Origin: Caldilineaceae bacterium
GTDB lineage: Bacteria > Chloroflexota > Anaerolineae > Caldilineales > Caldilineaceae
NCBI GenBank assembly: GCA_011523365.1
Contig: WTGY01000013.1
Coordinates: 1 to 41,401 of the forward strand
Length of the DNA stretch: 41,401 bases
Direction of reading: 5' to 3'
Position numbers and translations under genes: made by a program
Shown: positions 1-9,445 of the stretch, piece after piece
How the letters are laid out: every line of letters starts with the position of its first letter
How positions within the stretch are numbered: the stretch's first letter is position 1
Notes under the pieces: generated by a model
The model's input: only the letters and a program-made list of their open reading frames with translations
Databases searched by the model: none
What the model was told of the DNA's origin: nothing

Positions 1-777
1 GGGTATCGGGGTGGGCTCCAGCGCAGATGCTGTCGTTGCGGCCTGCGTGCTGGCTTCAACATCGGCATACTCGGAGCCCGGAGCGTTCTCATTCCGTGCA
101 CTGACGCGATAGGTGTAGCGCCTGCCGGGCAGGACTGTGGTGTCAACATAGCTCGTTGCCGAACTGCCGGTGTTTTCTTCCAAGACCTGGAAATGGCCGT
201 CGGAATCCGCGTCGCGATCGCGACGCAGGATCTGATAGCCGCTAACAGTGCCAGAGCTTTCCGGCGCCGACCAGTTCAGCGTTACGCTATTGTGGGATGC
301 TTCCGCCTTGAGGTCCAGAGGCGGTCCGGGCAGAGCGGCCACGGGCGCTGCCTGATCGGTGGAAGAGGTTGCGACCACCGATTCTACAGGGGAACTCCAA
401 ACACTTTCGGAACCATCGTAGCGGGCGCGGACCCGCACCTGGTATCGCTCGCCCTGATCCAGGCCAGTGATCACGTGGGAAGGGTTGGTTGGGTAGGCGT
501 TGCCGGGTTCGTCGTGCTGTATGGGGAAGTTCTGGCCGGCGCGGGCCCAGGAGAGACGATAGTCGAGAGGCGTGTCGGCGGGGGCATCCCACGAGACTTC
601 CAGTTCACCGGGATGGATGCTGCGGACGCGCAGTCCTTCGATCGCCGGAGTGTTCTCTTGTACCGTTTCGGAGCCCGGGAGAGAAGAGAGGAAGGGGAGG
701 ACAGCCATTGCGGCTGCCAGTATCAACCAGGCGCCTAGCACGGTCAGGGCTAACTTGACCTGATTCTTTTTCAACAT
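1..777 (-). CDS. Secreted fibronectin type III domain protein (C-terminus beyond window)
   Basis: An open frame reads leftwards from an ATG at 777 to base 1 without a stop, giving 259 residues of a longer protein. Residues 1-8 are positively charged (MLKKNQVK) and about 9-28 are hydrophobic and end in a proline, as in a signal peptide or membrane anchor. Two fibronectin type III modules follow, roughly residues 42-125 and 150-240. Each has the usual hallmarks: a strand with a Trp (ELEVSWDAP; SVTLNWSAP), a YRLSW or YQILRR strand, and a Y-x-V-R/S-A strand (YQVRVRARY; YTYRVSARN). The visible part ends in a Thr/Ala/Pro-rich stretch that may be a linker. FN3 modules mediate extracellular protein or glycan contacts; no enzymatic domain is visible. 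No good Shine-Dalgarno precedes the ATG. The partner domain, if any, lies outside the window. Confidence 0.8.
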   Translation of the reverse strand, partial: MLKKNQVKLALTVLGAWLILAAAMAVLPFLSSLPGSETVQENTPAIEGLRVRSIHPGELEVSWDAPADTPLDYRLSWARAGQNFPIQHDEPGNAYPTNPSHVITGLDQGERYQVRVRARYDGSESVWSSPVESVVATSSTDQAAPVAALPGPPLDLKAEASHNSVTLNWSAPESSGTVSGYQILRRDRDADSDGHFQVLEENTGSSATSYVDTTVLPGRRYTYRVSARNENAPGSEYADVEASTQAATTASALEPTPIP

Positions 778-1011
778 GGGTCAAGAAAGCTTATTCGAGA
801 AAGCGTTTGAGGGCAAGGAAGAAAACTGGGTTGACAGTCTACGTCTTTTCGGTGACGCAGGGACACGACAGGTTGAGTAAGGGATGGATGACTGCGAAAT
901 GGTACGTGGGTCGGACGGACAGTGACGTTGCGGAACCTGGTACGGCGATTTCGCCGTCGCGGCAGTTTTGGGCTCGATTTCAGTTTGATCAGGTTGAGGG
1001 GTTGGAGCGAG

Positions 1012-1061
1012 AAAAAAAGAGAGGCGACATCACTCGAAGTGTAGTACCGATGTCGCCTCTC
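1012..1061 (-). terminator. Rho-independent terminator after tRNA-Pro
   Basis: Read on the minus strand, a perfect 12-bp stem (GAGAGGCGACAT at 1061-1050 pairing with 1030-1019) encloses a 19-nt loop and is followed directly by seven T residues (1018-1012). The loop contains its own small CACT/AGTG hairpin. It lies 13 nt beyond the 3' end of tRNA-Pro on the same strand and would end an fmt-tRNA transcript. Confidence 0.9.
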
Positions 1062-1071
1062 CTTGGATTCA

Positions 1072-1147
<76 letters not shown>

Positions 1148-1234
1148 ACACAGGCAGGAGTATACCATGCGGCGGTAGAGCTGGCAAATCGAATGGCTCA
1201 GTGCCCGATGACTTTCTGCGCGGCGTGGGGCCGG

Positions 1235-2206
1235 TCAACTGCCCAGGCGTGCGCCGATGAAATCGGGGGCGCCGTTGAGAAATGTGGCAGCGGTCATACG
1301 CCTTTTTCCGGCAGGCTGGACCTCGTGCAGAGCCAGAAGGCCGTCGCCGGTTCCGACGGCGACGCGACCGTCGACTTCGATCACAAGGCCGGGCGCGACA
1401 TGGCCGGGGATGACGCTGCCCTGCCATAGTTTGAAGTTCTGCCCTTTCCAGGTGGTAAAGGCAGCCGGCCAAGGGGAATAGGCGCGGATCATGCGTTCGA
1501 TGCGCGCGGCCGGCGCCGTCCAGTCGATATGGCCGTCCTGTTTTTTGACCAGCCGGCATACAGACGCCTCGCCGGGCAGGTCCGTTTGTGCGACGGGGGC
1601 GGTGTTCCCGTCCAGCCAGCTGGGAATCGTCTCGGCGAGCAGCTCGGCGCCGAGAGCCGCCAGCCGATGGCTGAGGGAGTCGGTGGTGTCGCGGGCGAGG
1701 ACAGGCAGGGCAGCCTGGGTGAGAACGGGCCCGGTATCCATGCCGGCGTCCATCAGCATGATGGTAACGCCTGTTTCGGACAGGCCATCGAGAAGCGCTG
1801 CGGTAATGGGGGATGCGCCGCGGTAGGCGGGGAGAATACTTGCGTGCACATTGAGACAGCCGTAGGTCGGGATGTCTAGCACGCTCGGCGGGAGAATCTG
1901 TCCAAAAGCGGCGACGACGATCAAATCCGGCGTCAAGCTGCGCAGCCAGGGGAAGGGGTCCGGTTGTTCAGGCGTGCGCGGGCCGACGTTATGCCGGAAG
2001 CTCTTCGGCTGCAACAGTGGCAGGCGGTGTTCCAAGGCGAACAGTTTGACGGGCCCGGCGACCAGTCTTTTGCCGCGGCCGGCGCGTCTATCGGGCTGTG
2101 TGACAACGCCGACAACCTGCCAATCAGTCTGTGCGGACACACCGTGTAAGATTGAGAGTGAGGGCAAGGCGAAGTCGGGCGTGCCCATGAAAACGATACG
2201 GACCAT
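1235..2206 (-). CDS. fmt: Methionyl-tRNA formyltransferase
   Basis: This cytosolic enzyme transfers a formyl group from 10-formyltetrahydrofolate to initiator Met-tRNA. The 323-residue product has the normal family length (about 310-320). The N-terminal Rossmann-like fold starts MVRIVFMGTPDFA. The catalytic triad is visible as N119 and H121 in NVHASILPAYRGASPI and D157 in MDAGMDTGP. The substrate loop appears near residues 36-52 (TQPDRRAGRGKRL). The C-terminal OB-fold domain ends with the typical VQPAGKRRMTAATFLNG. A slightly long insertion at about 72-90 (RTPEQPDPFPW) is unusual but falls between secondary-structure elements. The def and priA genes that often accompany fmt are absent; tRNA-Pro follows on the same strand. 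Confidence 0.96.
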   Translation of the reverse strand: MVRIVFMGTPDFALPSLSILHGVSAQTDWQVVGVVTQPDRRAGRGKRLVAGPVKLFALEHRLPLLQPKSFRHNVGPRTPEQPDPFPWLRSLTPDLIVVAAFGQILPPSVLDIPTYGCLNVHASILPAYRGASPITAALLDGLSETGVTIMLMDAGMDTGPVLTQAALPVLARDTTDSLSHRLAALGAELLAETIPSWLDGNTAPVAQTDLPGEASVCRLVKKQDGHIDWTAPAARIERMIRAYSPWPAAFTTWKGQNFKLWQGSVIPGHVAPGLVIEVDGRVAVGTGDGLLALHEVQPAGKRRMTAATFLNGAPDFIGARLGS

Positions 2207-2506
2207 TTATGCGCTCGACGTGTGGGGCGTTGGCGGTTGAAGAACCATAGCGGCTATTGTAGCACATTCTGCGGGGCCGTTTGGAAACTTTCGGCGGGAA
2301 CCTGCGTAAAGTTGATATAACGGCATGCAGATAGTGAAACGATTACCTGGCGGATTTGTCATCCGTTGCAGCGTTTGCAGAAGAGATCGTGGGTTCCCCC
2401 GATGTCTGGATGTCGTGAAAGATCAGAAGGTTTCAGCGGGACCGGCGGCAGGTACGGATAGATCTAAGGGGCATGTACCGCCGCACGCAACCGATGGAGA
2501 AGAGCA
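2207..2506. other. Intergenic region between divergent fmt and DUF4870 gene
   Basis: This 300-bp divergent spacer must hold promoters for both flanking genes. A TACAAT hexamer on the minus strand (near 2257-2262) and a TATAAC on the plus strand (near 2315) could be -10 elements, but neither has a convincing -35 partner at normal spacing. No conserved reading frame or RNA gene was recognised. Confidence 0.4.
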
Positions 2507-3181
2507 GTGGAGAACCAGAAAGACGAACAGGAATACGCGATGGATTCCTCGCAGGCGGGGTCGGATGAAGTTGAGGAGACGACTTCAGAGTCGTCACATT
2601 CGGCATCTGCCACGGAGTCGATCGACGAAGAAGAAGAGACGCTCTCACCCATCGGTGACGGGCCCGCCGATGCCGGCTATGGCGAGCGGCCTGAGCCATC
2701 CCCTGCCGAACAGTTTGCGGACTCGGCACGCACGCAGGCCGGCGAGGCGGCGAGTGCGCTGCGACGCGGGGAGTTCATGCACAGTGCGGCCGTCGACGTT
2801 ACGGCAGACAGCGACGACCGGTTGATCGCGATGCTGTGTTATGTAACGCAGGTGCTGATACCGCTGGTGATGCCAGCCATAGTTTTGTTGAGTGCGAGCA
2901 GCAAAAAGCGCCCGTTTCAACGCTTCCATGCCATCCAGAGTCTGGCGCTATCGGCAACTTTCATCGTGTTCGGATTGCTCCTGGGTGTCAGTCTGACGAT
3001 TGTGGCAGTGGTGCCTATCATTGGGTGGCTGGTCACAGGGCTTGTTGTAGCTTGTCTGATGCCGCTACTGGTGTTGATGGGTTTCCTGGCCCTGGCGTAC
3101 TATGGTTTTCAGGCTTATCAGGGCAAGCGGTTCTCGATCCCGGGGTTGACGAGCTTCCTGCAGGACCAGAACTGGATTTAG
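2507..3181 (+). CDS. Tic20/DUF4870-like integral membrane protein with acidic N-terminal tail
   Basis: The start is a GTG at 2507, supported by GGAGA at 2496-2500 (6-nt spacing). The first ~100 of 224 residues are a soluble tail rich in Glu, Asp and Ser (DEVEETTSESS; DEEEETLS). Residues ~105-210 match the DUF4870/Tic20-like pattern: a DDRLIAMLCYVTQVLIPLVMPAIVLL helix region broken by a polar loop, the conserved KKRPFQRFHAIQSLALS segment, and two or three further hydrophobic helices. The family occurs widely in bacteria without an assigned biochemical role; a membrane channel or stress role has been suggested only by similarity to Tic20. The acidic tail is much longer than in compact family members. 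It is monocistronic and ends in a strong hairpin. Confidence 0.75.
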   Translation: MENQKDEQEYAMDSSQAGSDEVEETTSESSHSASATESIDEEEETLSPIGDGPADAGYGERPEPSPAEQFADSARTQAGEAASALRRGEFMHSAAVDVTADSDDRLIAMLCYVTQVLIPLVMPAIVLLSASSKKRPFQRFHAIQSLALSATFIVFGLLLGVSLTIVAVVPIIGWLVTGLVVACLMPLLVLMGFLALAYYGFQAYQGKRFSIPGLTSFLQDQNWI

Positions 3182-3260
3182 CTGCTGGGCGGAAGGGGGG
3201 ATGGAAAAGGAGGGAATTCATCCGTCTTTGCCCTCTGTTTTCCAACCAATTTCGGCTCCG

Positions 3261-3296
3261 AGAGGCCGGGCATGCAAAGGTGCATGTCCGGCCTCT
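3261..3296 (+). terminator. Terminator hairpin after the DUF4870-like gene
   Basis: A 16-bp stem (3261-3276 with 3281-3296, one G-T pair) closes a 4-nt AAGG loop 80 bp after the stop codon. The following bases (TCGCGTTCATT) are only moderately T-rich, so it is a likely but not ideal intrinsic terminator. Confidence 0.6.
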
Positions 3297-3347
3297 TCGC
3301 GTTCATTGGGGGAGTCAGGTTCGCGTCTGCGGGATGTCAGCTTGGTG

Positions 3348-3377
3348 TTAGGAAAGGGCATATAGTTCGCGTATACT
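3348..3377 (+). promoter_or_regulatory. Candidate sigma-70-type promoter for nfeD-slipin
   Basis: TTAGGA (3348-3353) and TATACT (3372-3377) are separated by 18 bp in the 207-bp gap between the preceding terminator hairpin and the nfeD start. The -10 is near consensus, the -35 is weak. This is a pattern match only. Confidence 0.4.
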
Positions 3378-3503
3378 GTTGGCGAGGTATGAAATCTGAG
3401 TGCGCGTGCCGAATGGACGCAACAGCGCCGCGAAACAGTGAGGAACAGCTGTTTGCGGGATGACAGTTGTGATTTCCCTCCCTCAGAACTACTGGAGGCA
3501 ATC

Positions 3504-3998
3504 GTGTTTGGCGAAAATGTTGATGAGATTGTGCGTTGGGGATGGATCGTTTTAGCCGTATTGTTCTTTTTGTTCGAGATATTCACGGCGGGGTTCGTGC
3601 TGCTCTGTTTTGGCATCGGCGCGCTGGGCGCGGCGCTGGTGGCCTTTTTGGGCGCAGGCATGGCCTGGCAGATCGTGGTTTTCATTGTGATTACGATAGC
3701 TGCCGTCGTGCTGGCGCGGCCGTTCGCCGACCGCATTTCACGACCCGGCGTACAGCCAATCGCAGGCAACCGGATGATAGGCAAGTGGGGGGTCGTCTTA
3801 CAGACAGTTGACCCGCTAGAGGGTACAGGTATGGTACGGGTAGAGAGCGAGAGATGGCGCGCCGAGTCGATGGAGAACGTGCCGTTGGAGGTAGGCGAGG
3901 TCGTGAAGGTGGTGGGCGTAGACGGTGTACGTCTGCAGGTTCAGTCAACGGATGAAGAGAGCGGGGATTCAGACGAGCAGGTCGAGTCAGCCGCGTAA
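3504..3998 (+). CDS. NfeD-family membrane protein
   Basis: The GTG at 3504 is chosen because GGAGG (3494-3498) precedes it by 5 nt and the protein then opens directly into its first membrane segment; an in-frame ATG at 3438 would add 22 residues with no similarity. The 164-residue protein has about three transmembrane helices (roughly 11-31, 34-50, 54-72) followed by a small soluble beta domain (about 85-147, from GKWGVV to VRLQVQ) of the NfeD OB-fold type. Short NfeD proteins of this kind pair with SPFH/stomatin proteins and are thought to influence membrane microdomain organisation. The slipin gene begins 28 bp downstream, so the two almost certainly form an operon. Confidence 0.88.
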   Translation: MFGENVDEIVRWGWIVLAVLFFLFEIFTAGFVLLCFGIGALGAALVAFLGAGMAWQIVVFIVITIAAVVLARPFADRISRPGVQPIAGNRMIGKWGVVLQTVDPLEGTGMVRVESERWRAESMENVPLEVGEVVKVVGVDGVRLQVQSTDEESGDSDEQVESAA

Positions 3999-4026
3999 CG
4001 GAGCGGCAGAATAAAGGAGAAACGAA

Positions 4027-4935
<909 letters not shown>

Positions 4936-4945
4936 CCTGGCATGG

Positions 4946-4990
4946 GGAGCGCGAACAAACCACCGTTCGCGCTCCTCGCTCTTCTTCTCA
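4946..4990 (+). terminator. Terminator between convergent slipin and FtsX-family genes
   Basis: A perfect 11-bp stem (GGAGCGCGAAC at 4946-4956 with 4965-4975) encloses an 8-nt loop and is followed by the T-rich TCGCTCTTCTTCTC. It lies 10 bp after the slipin stop and 18 bp beyond the stop of the convergent minus-strand gene; only the plus-strand side has a T-rich tail. Confidence 0.75.
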
Positions 4991-4993
4991 TGT

Positions 4994-7831
4994 TTACGCC
5001 TGGCCGACGCGCATAACCTCGAAGATACGGCGCTGGGTTGCCTGTGCGGTGGCGGCGACGATGACGAAAACCATCACGGCGATGAAGATGAGGGTGAGCT
5101 GTGTGATTTCGGCTTCGGCGATGACGGGCAGCATCGGCGGCAGGATGGCCTTGGAGTCGGCTGCGCTACGGAAGAAGGGGGTGAAGAGAACGGAGACCCA
5201 GACGCCGATCACAGCGCCGGCGGCAGTGCCGTAGGCGACAAGGACGGCGTACTCCACGGCGAGTTGGATGATCAGCTGGCGGCGGAGCGCGCCGATTGCC
5301 CGCAGCACACCGAACTGGTAGAAGCGCTCACGCAGCGATGCGTAACTGTGCATCAGGAAGGCCATCACGGCCATTAGCGCCGCGGCCAGGAAGCCGACAG
5401 TGAGTGCGCCAAATACCCCGACCCGCTCCAACTTCGCCTTTTCCTCGGTAAGTGAACCGACCACATCGTGCCAGCGCAGCGTTTCGATGCCGCCGATGCG
5501 CAGTGACCGGCGCACCTCTTCTCCATTGTTGTTGTCGGGAGAACTCAGCCAGACCTCATAAGGATAGATGGCACCGCCGATCAGGTGCAGATAGTCCAGA
5601 TTGGCGATGACAACGATCTCTTCCTGCTCGACAGTAGGGAAGTAGTCGTAGACGCCGCTGATGACGAAATCGGTGCGCATACTGACGCCGGGTTCCAGAA
5701 TCACCCACAAGTCCAGGCGGTCGCCGACGCGCAGCAGCTGTTCTGTCAGGAACGTGCGCGAAACCAGCACTGCTTCGGGGGCGGCTGCGAGCCGATTCAT
5801 CAGTCCGCCGAGCGAGTCGTCGGCGAAGTCGGAGCGGAACCAGGAGACGGAGGCGAATTCAGCCCGGTCCACCCCCACCATTCGTTTTCTGGACCCGCGG
5901 GGTGTGGAGAGCCCTTCGATACGCATGCCGTAGTTGCCTACGCGAATGGCGCGGTCGGCATCGAACCTCTCGAGAAACCAGGCGGGCTCAAGAGTCCAAT
6001 CTCCTGCAGTCTCTCCTTCGGTAATGGTAACGGGCAGGAAGCGGAAGTCTCCGCCGGCCTGGTATTTTATGCGATCGACGAGCCATTCATCCATGCTTTT
6101 GGCGAGAGAGTGTGTATAGATTCCGAGGCCAAGACAGATAATCACGAGCAGGAGGGGATTCAGGTAGCTGTGTCCTTGTCGACCCAGTTGGCGCAGGGCG
6201 AGGTGGAAGGCCGTGCCGGGCAACAGGCCTGCCAGCTTGTCGAGCAGGTTCATGATTGGTGAGAAGAAACGCATAATCAGGAGCGATGCGGTCAGAATTA
6301 CGAGAGCCGGCGCAAGTACCAGGAGCGGGTCGCTGTACAGTTCGGAGGCGTCTTCCTGCGCCAGAAGGGCGAATGCTTCTTGCTGACCCAGTTGCTGGTA
6401 GGCGTAAACGGTCGGAATGATGAGGAGGAAGTCCAGATAGGCGCGACGCCAGAGGGGGCCCTTGTCGGGGCGGGCGTAGGCGGTCTCGTATTCGACGATA
6501 CTGGCGCGTGCTGCGGTGATCGCCGGCAGAATGCGGGCAATGAAGGCCAATCCCAGTGCGGCTACAATCAACCAGACGTCAACACCCTGAAGAGAAACGG
6601 GCATAGGATCGCGCAACGTGAAGTCGAGAAAGCTGTCAGTGTAACCCATACCACGGGCGATCAGCATTCCGAGTCCGAGACCCAAGGGCACGCCCAAAAT
6701 GAAGAGCAGCCACTCTTCGACCAGCACGAGCCACAGCACGCGCATTGTGCCGGCACCGCGGCTGACGAGTACAGAGGTCTCCCGTTGCTGGGAGCGGGCG
6801 ATGATGCCGGAAATGAGGACCAGGAAGTAGAGAAGAAAGCCGATGGCGGGCACGTTCATGCTGAGGAGCAGGACGGTCAGCGTCGTCTGACGCTGGACGA
6901 ACTCTTTGAGCGGGTCGAGCGGGGAAACATCCAGTTCGGCGCCGGGCAGGTATTTACCGATGACGGTCATGCCCTTTTCGAAGCCGCGGGCGTAGGCGGC
7001 GGCGAAGGCAGGATTGAGGGAGCTATCGTCGAGGGAGATGCGCCAGCTGGCGAAGCGGGAGCTGCCGGCGACCATGGGCTGCACGCGCTGAAGATAGTCG
7101 GCCCGGCGCACGAACAGTGCTTCCTTCATCGAGATGTCGGGGGGGCGGAACCAGAATGTGTCGTCGGGGTCGCGGGCCCGCCACAGGCCGATGATTTCCA
7201 CTTCAGTACCGGGCAGGGCAGCGGTTGGTGCGACGCGGAATTTCTCGCCGGGACGGACGCCCATGTCGGCGGCGAGGTTGTCATGCATAAGAACCGGCAG
7301 GATCCCGGTGGATGCCTGGTTGCCAGTTGGATCTTCCCAGACGGAGCCGGCTGTGATCTCCAGCTCGGGCGCGACGCCGGCGAGGTAGACGAGATCGACC
7401 TGGGTCAGGAATTTGCTTTCTTCGCCGTAACGCTCGTCGCCTTCCGGAGACAGCAACATCATACTGCCACTCTCAAGGTGGACGCCGACGTCGTCGATGG
7501 GAAGGCCGATCTCGCTGGAAAGTGTGGCGGCGACGCTGCGGCCGGCGCGTTCGGCGGCGGGCACGTCCATGGGCTTGCGAGAGGAGGGGAAGAAGTAGAC
7601 GCGCGTGGTGAAGGGGGGGCGGCCGGTACGCGAGCTAAGGGCGTCCAGTTCTTCGTTAAGAATCACCCTGTCGACGGCCTGGGCGAAGAAACCGGCGCTG
7701 CTGAGAAGGCCGACGGTCAACACGATCTGGAAGAGCGCCAGCAGGGCCAGGCTCAAATTGCCGGCGAGCCGCTTGTAGGTTAGGAGTGTCAGTCCACCGA
7801 TAAGGCGTGGAATGGTGAAGAGTATGCGCAC
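4994..7831 (-). CDS. Giant double-FtsX permease
   Basis: The 945-residue product carries one N-terminal membrane helix (about 25-50), a large extracytoplasmic region, then a multi-helix FtsX block at about 315-480 containing the family signature IARSQQRETSVLVSRGAG. A second soluble region follows further helices around 490-600, and a final FtsX block spans ~795-945 (RFYQFGVLRAIGALRRQLIIQLAVEYAVL). This is the duplicated architecture of MacB/LolCE-type permeases that move lipids, lipoproteins or peptides through a mechanotransmission cycle. These need a cytoplasmic LolD-type ATPase, and none is encoded nearby. It lies 83 bp downstream of the GH4 gene on the same strand. A paralogue with the same layout lies at 27506-30382. 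The substrate cannot be inferred. Confidence 0.85.
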   Translation of the reverse strand: MRILFTIPRLIGGLTLLTYKRLAGNLSLALLALFQIVLTVGLLSSAGFFAQAVDRVILNEELDALSSRTGRPPFTTRVYFFPSSRKPMDVPAAERAGRSVAATLSSEIGLPIDDVGVHLESGSMMLLSPEGDERYGEESKFLTQVDLVYLAGVAPELEITAGSVWEDPTGNQASTGILPVLMHDNLAADMGVRPGEKFRVAPTAALPGTEVEIIGLWRARDPDDTFWFRPPDISMKEALFVRRADYLQRVQPMVAGSSRFASWRISLDDSSLNPAFAAAYARGFEKGMTVIGKYLPGAELDVSPLDPLKEFVQRQTTLTVLLLSMNVPAIGFLLYFLVLISGIIARSQQRETSVLVSRGAGTMRVLWLVLVEEWLLFILGVPLGLGLGMLIARGMGYTDSFLDFTLRDPMPVSLQGVDVWLIVAALGLAFIARILPAITAARASIVEYETAYARPDKGPLWRRAYLDFLLIIPTVYAYQQLGQQEAFALLAQEDASELYSDPLLVLAPALVILTASLLIMRFFSPIMNLLDKLAGLLPGTAFHLALRQLGRQGHSYLNPLLLVIICLGLGIYTHSLAKSMDEWLVDRIKYQAGGDFRFLPVTITEGETAGDWTLEPAWFLERFDADRAIRVGNYGMRIEGLSTPRGSRKRMVGVDRAEFASVSWFRSDFADDSLGGLMNRLAAAPEAVLVSRTFLTEQLLRVGDRLDLWVILEPGVSMRTDFVISGVYDYFPTVEQEEIVVIANLDYLHLIGGAIYPYEVWLSSPDNNNGEEVRRSLRIGGIETLRWHDVVGSLTEEKAKLERVGVFGALTVGFLAAALMAVMAFLMHSYASLRERFYQFGVLRAIGALRRQLIIQLAVEYAVLVAYGTAAGAVIGVWVSVLFTPFFRSAADSKAILPPMLPVIAEAEITQLTLIFIAVMVFVIVAATAQATQRRIFEVMRVGQA

Positions 7832-7850
7832 GGAACTATGTCATAGAAGG

Positions 7851-7888
7851 TGCATGGGACGCGGGGTCTGCTCTCCACGCCCCATGCA
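7851..7888 (-). other. Intergenic hairpin between GH4 and FtsX-family genes
   Basis: TGCATGGG (7851-7858) and CCCATGCA (7881-7888) form a perfect 8-bp stem that can be extended inwards with a bulge. No T-run follows on the minus strand, so it is more likely an mRNA-stability or partial attenuation element than a full terminator. It sits in the short gap between two minus-strand genes. Confidence 0.35.
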
Positions 7889-7914
7889 GTGCGGTACGGC
7901 GCGGCGCGACCAGA

Positions 7915-9315
7915 TCAGGCAGGTTCCTTGGTGCGCACGGGCTGGCGCAGCATGTCCTGGCCGGGGCCCCACATGAAATGTTCGTTAAGTTTTTCGTTGC
8001 CGTCCATCTGCATGAGCTCTTCAAAGACGGAGAGCGCCTGGTTGTACGAATGTGTCTGTTCACATTCGAGCGCGTCGAGGAAGAGGAGTGAGCGGTCTCC
8101 GGTCTGGAAGGCGAGGAGTTCGCGTTCCATTTCGAGAACTTCGGGCATTATTTGGGTATAAAGGATTTTCTGCGGCAACGGGTCGACGCGGAGGGGGTGG
8201 ATGCCGCTCCTGTTGACGATGGCGGGGACTTCGACGACGACATCGTCGGCGACACCTGCCAAGGCGCCGTGGTTGGGGACGTTCACCTGATACTGGCCCT
8301 CATTGTCGTTGACCAGTCCGTCGATGATGGGCACCTGCTGCTCGTGGGTTTTTTCGGATCCAAAGGCTTCGATGAGGCTGGTGGAGGGGTCGCTGGTCAG
8401 TTTGGTCATCTGGGCGACGCGTTTTTCCAGATTTTCGACGAAGTAGGGTCGGGCGAGGTGTGTGTCGGGTCCGCCCCAGGGTTGGGGGAACCACCACATT
8501 TTGGTATCGATATCGGTATGGTACCACCAGGCGCCGCGGCGGGGTGTGTCACCGATGGGCATCAGGCCATACATACGGTACATGTGGATGGTGCCGCGGC
8601 TCATCTGGATGTCGTGGGTACGTTCGGCGACGTGAGATTCCCAGTAGTTTTCGCCTTCTTCTGCGATCCATTTTTCGAGAATCGGGTAGGCGTCTTCGCC
8701 TTTGTAGTAGAAGTGGGTGAGCCAGATGTTGTGGTTGAGGCCGGGCGCCTGCCAGGTGACATCGGCCATGTCGGTCAGTCCGAGTGTTCTGGCGATCTGA
8801 TAGACACCGTAGTGGCCATGGCAGAGGCCGCAGACCTTGATGCTGGAGGTGCGGGTCATGAGGGTGCAGCCCTGGTAGACGGGATTGCCTGACTGGATGA
8901 GCCATGCATCGGGGCAGATATCCTCCATGTCGCTGGTCACGCCGAGCATGAGGTCGAGGTTGACGAAGTTGCTCTGGCGCATACGCCCGCCGTGATAGTA
9001 ACCGTACCTATCCATCAGCTCGCGCCCGTCTCGTTGTTTCTGGTGGCTGCTGGCGGAGGCGGTGTTGATGACGAAATCGGCGTCCTGGAGGGCATCGCGG
9101 CGGTCGGTGGTGCTTTCGAAGCGGAGGTCAGAGCCAAGTTCGTTGGCGTAGCGTGCGCCGAGCTTATGGATCATATCGAGCCTGTCGGCGTCGATATCCA
9201 TAAAGGAGATAAGACTGCCGCTGAGAGATTCTGTAAGGCAGATGTCCTTGACGAGGCCGAGGGAAAACTGGGCGCTACCGGCGCCGATGACGGTCAACTT
9301 GATTGGGGTGGACAT
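7915..9315 (-). CDS. Glycoside hydrolase family 4 enzyme, alpha-glucuronidase-like (CHGx motif)
   Basis: GH4 enzymes cleave glycosides by an NAD+- and metal-dependent oxidation-elimination mechanism in the cytoplasm. The 466-residue protein begins with the dinucleotide-binding GAGS (11-14) and keeps the family motifs SGNPV (142-146), the metal-site motif CHGH (C165-H168) and LNHN (193-196). The residues after Cys-His separate GH4 subgroups: CHSV in alpha-galactosidases, CHE in alpha-glucosidases, CHGx in alpha-glucuronidases, CNVP or CDMP in phospho-glycosidases. CHGH therefore points to a non-phosphorylated uronate glycoside, probably an alpha-glucuronide or galacturonide. AAGGAG lies 6 nt before the ATG. 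Neighbouring polysaccharide-lyase-family and propeller glycosidase-like genes on the same strand fit this role. Specificity remains inference. Confidence 0.88.
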   Translation of the reverse strand: MSTPIKLTVIGAGSAQFSLGLVKDICLTESLSGSLISFMDIDADRLDMIHKLGARYANELGSDLRFESTTDRRDALQDADFVINTASASSHQKQRDGRELMDRYGYYHGGRMRQSNFVNLDLMLGVTSDMEDICPDAWLIQSGNPVYQGCTLMTRTSSIKVCGLCHGHYGVYQIARTLGLTDMADVTWQAPGLNHNIWLTHFYYKGEDAYPILEKWIAEEGENYWESHVAERTHDIQMSRGTIHMYRMYGLMPIGDTPRRGAWWYHTDIDTKMWWFPQPWGGPDTHLARPYFVENLEKRVAQMTKLTSDPSTSLIEAFGSEKTHEQQVPIIDGLVNDNEGQYQVNVPNHGALAGVADDVVVEVPAIVNRSGIHPLRVDPLPQKILYTQIMPEVLEMERELLAFQTGDRSLLFLDALECEQTHSYNQALSVFEELMQMDGNEKLNEHFMWGPGQDMLRQPVRTKEPA

Positions 9316-9445
9316 AGAGACTCCTTGTGAAAACTCCAGGTGGACGAGCGTTGGGCGCGGAGAGAATTGTAATGGTTGGCAGACATATGCGGCGGAGCTA
9401 CATGAACATCATGCGGTGAAAGGCTTACGCTACCTTGCAGTAAAG

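Noticed and set aside
193..738. Long plus-strand open frame in the first 800 bases
   Set aside because: It is antisense to the fibronectin type III gene, whose domain motifs are unmistakable on the minus strand; the plus-strand product has no recognisable features.
6380..7783. A 467-codon plus-strand open frame opposite the FtsX-family gene
   Set aside because: High GC content keeps antisense frames open; the sequence is a low-complexity Gly/Glu/Asp-rich shadow while the minus strand encodes a clear permease.
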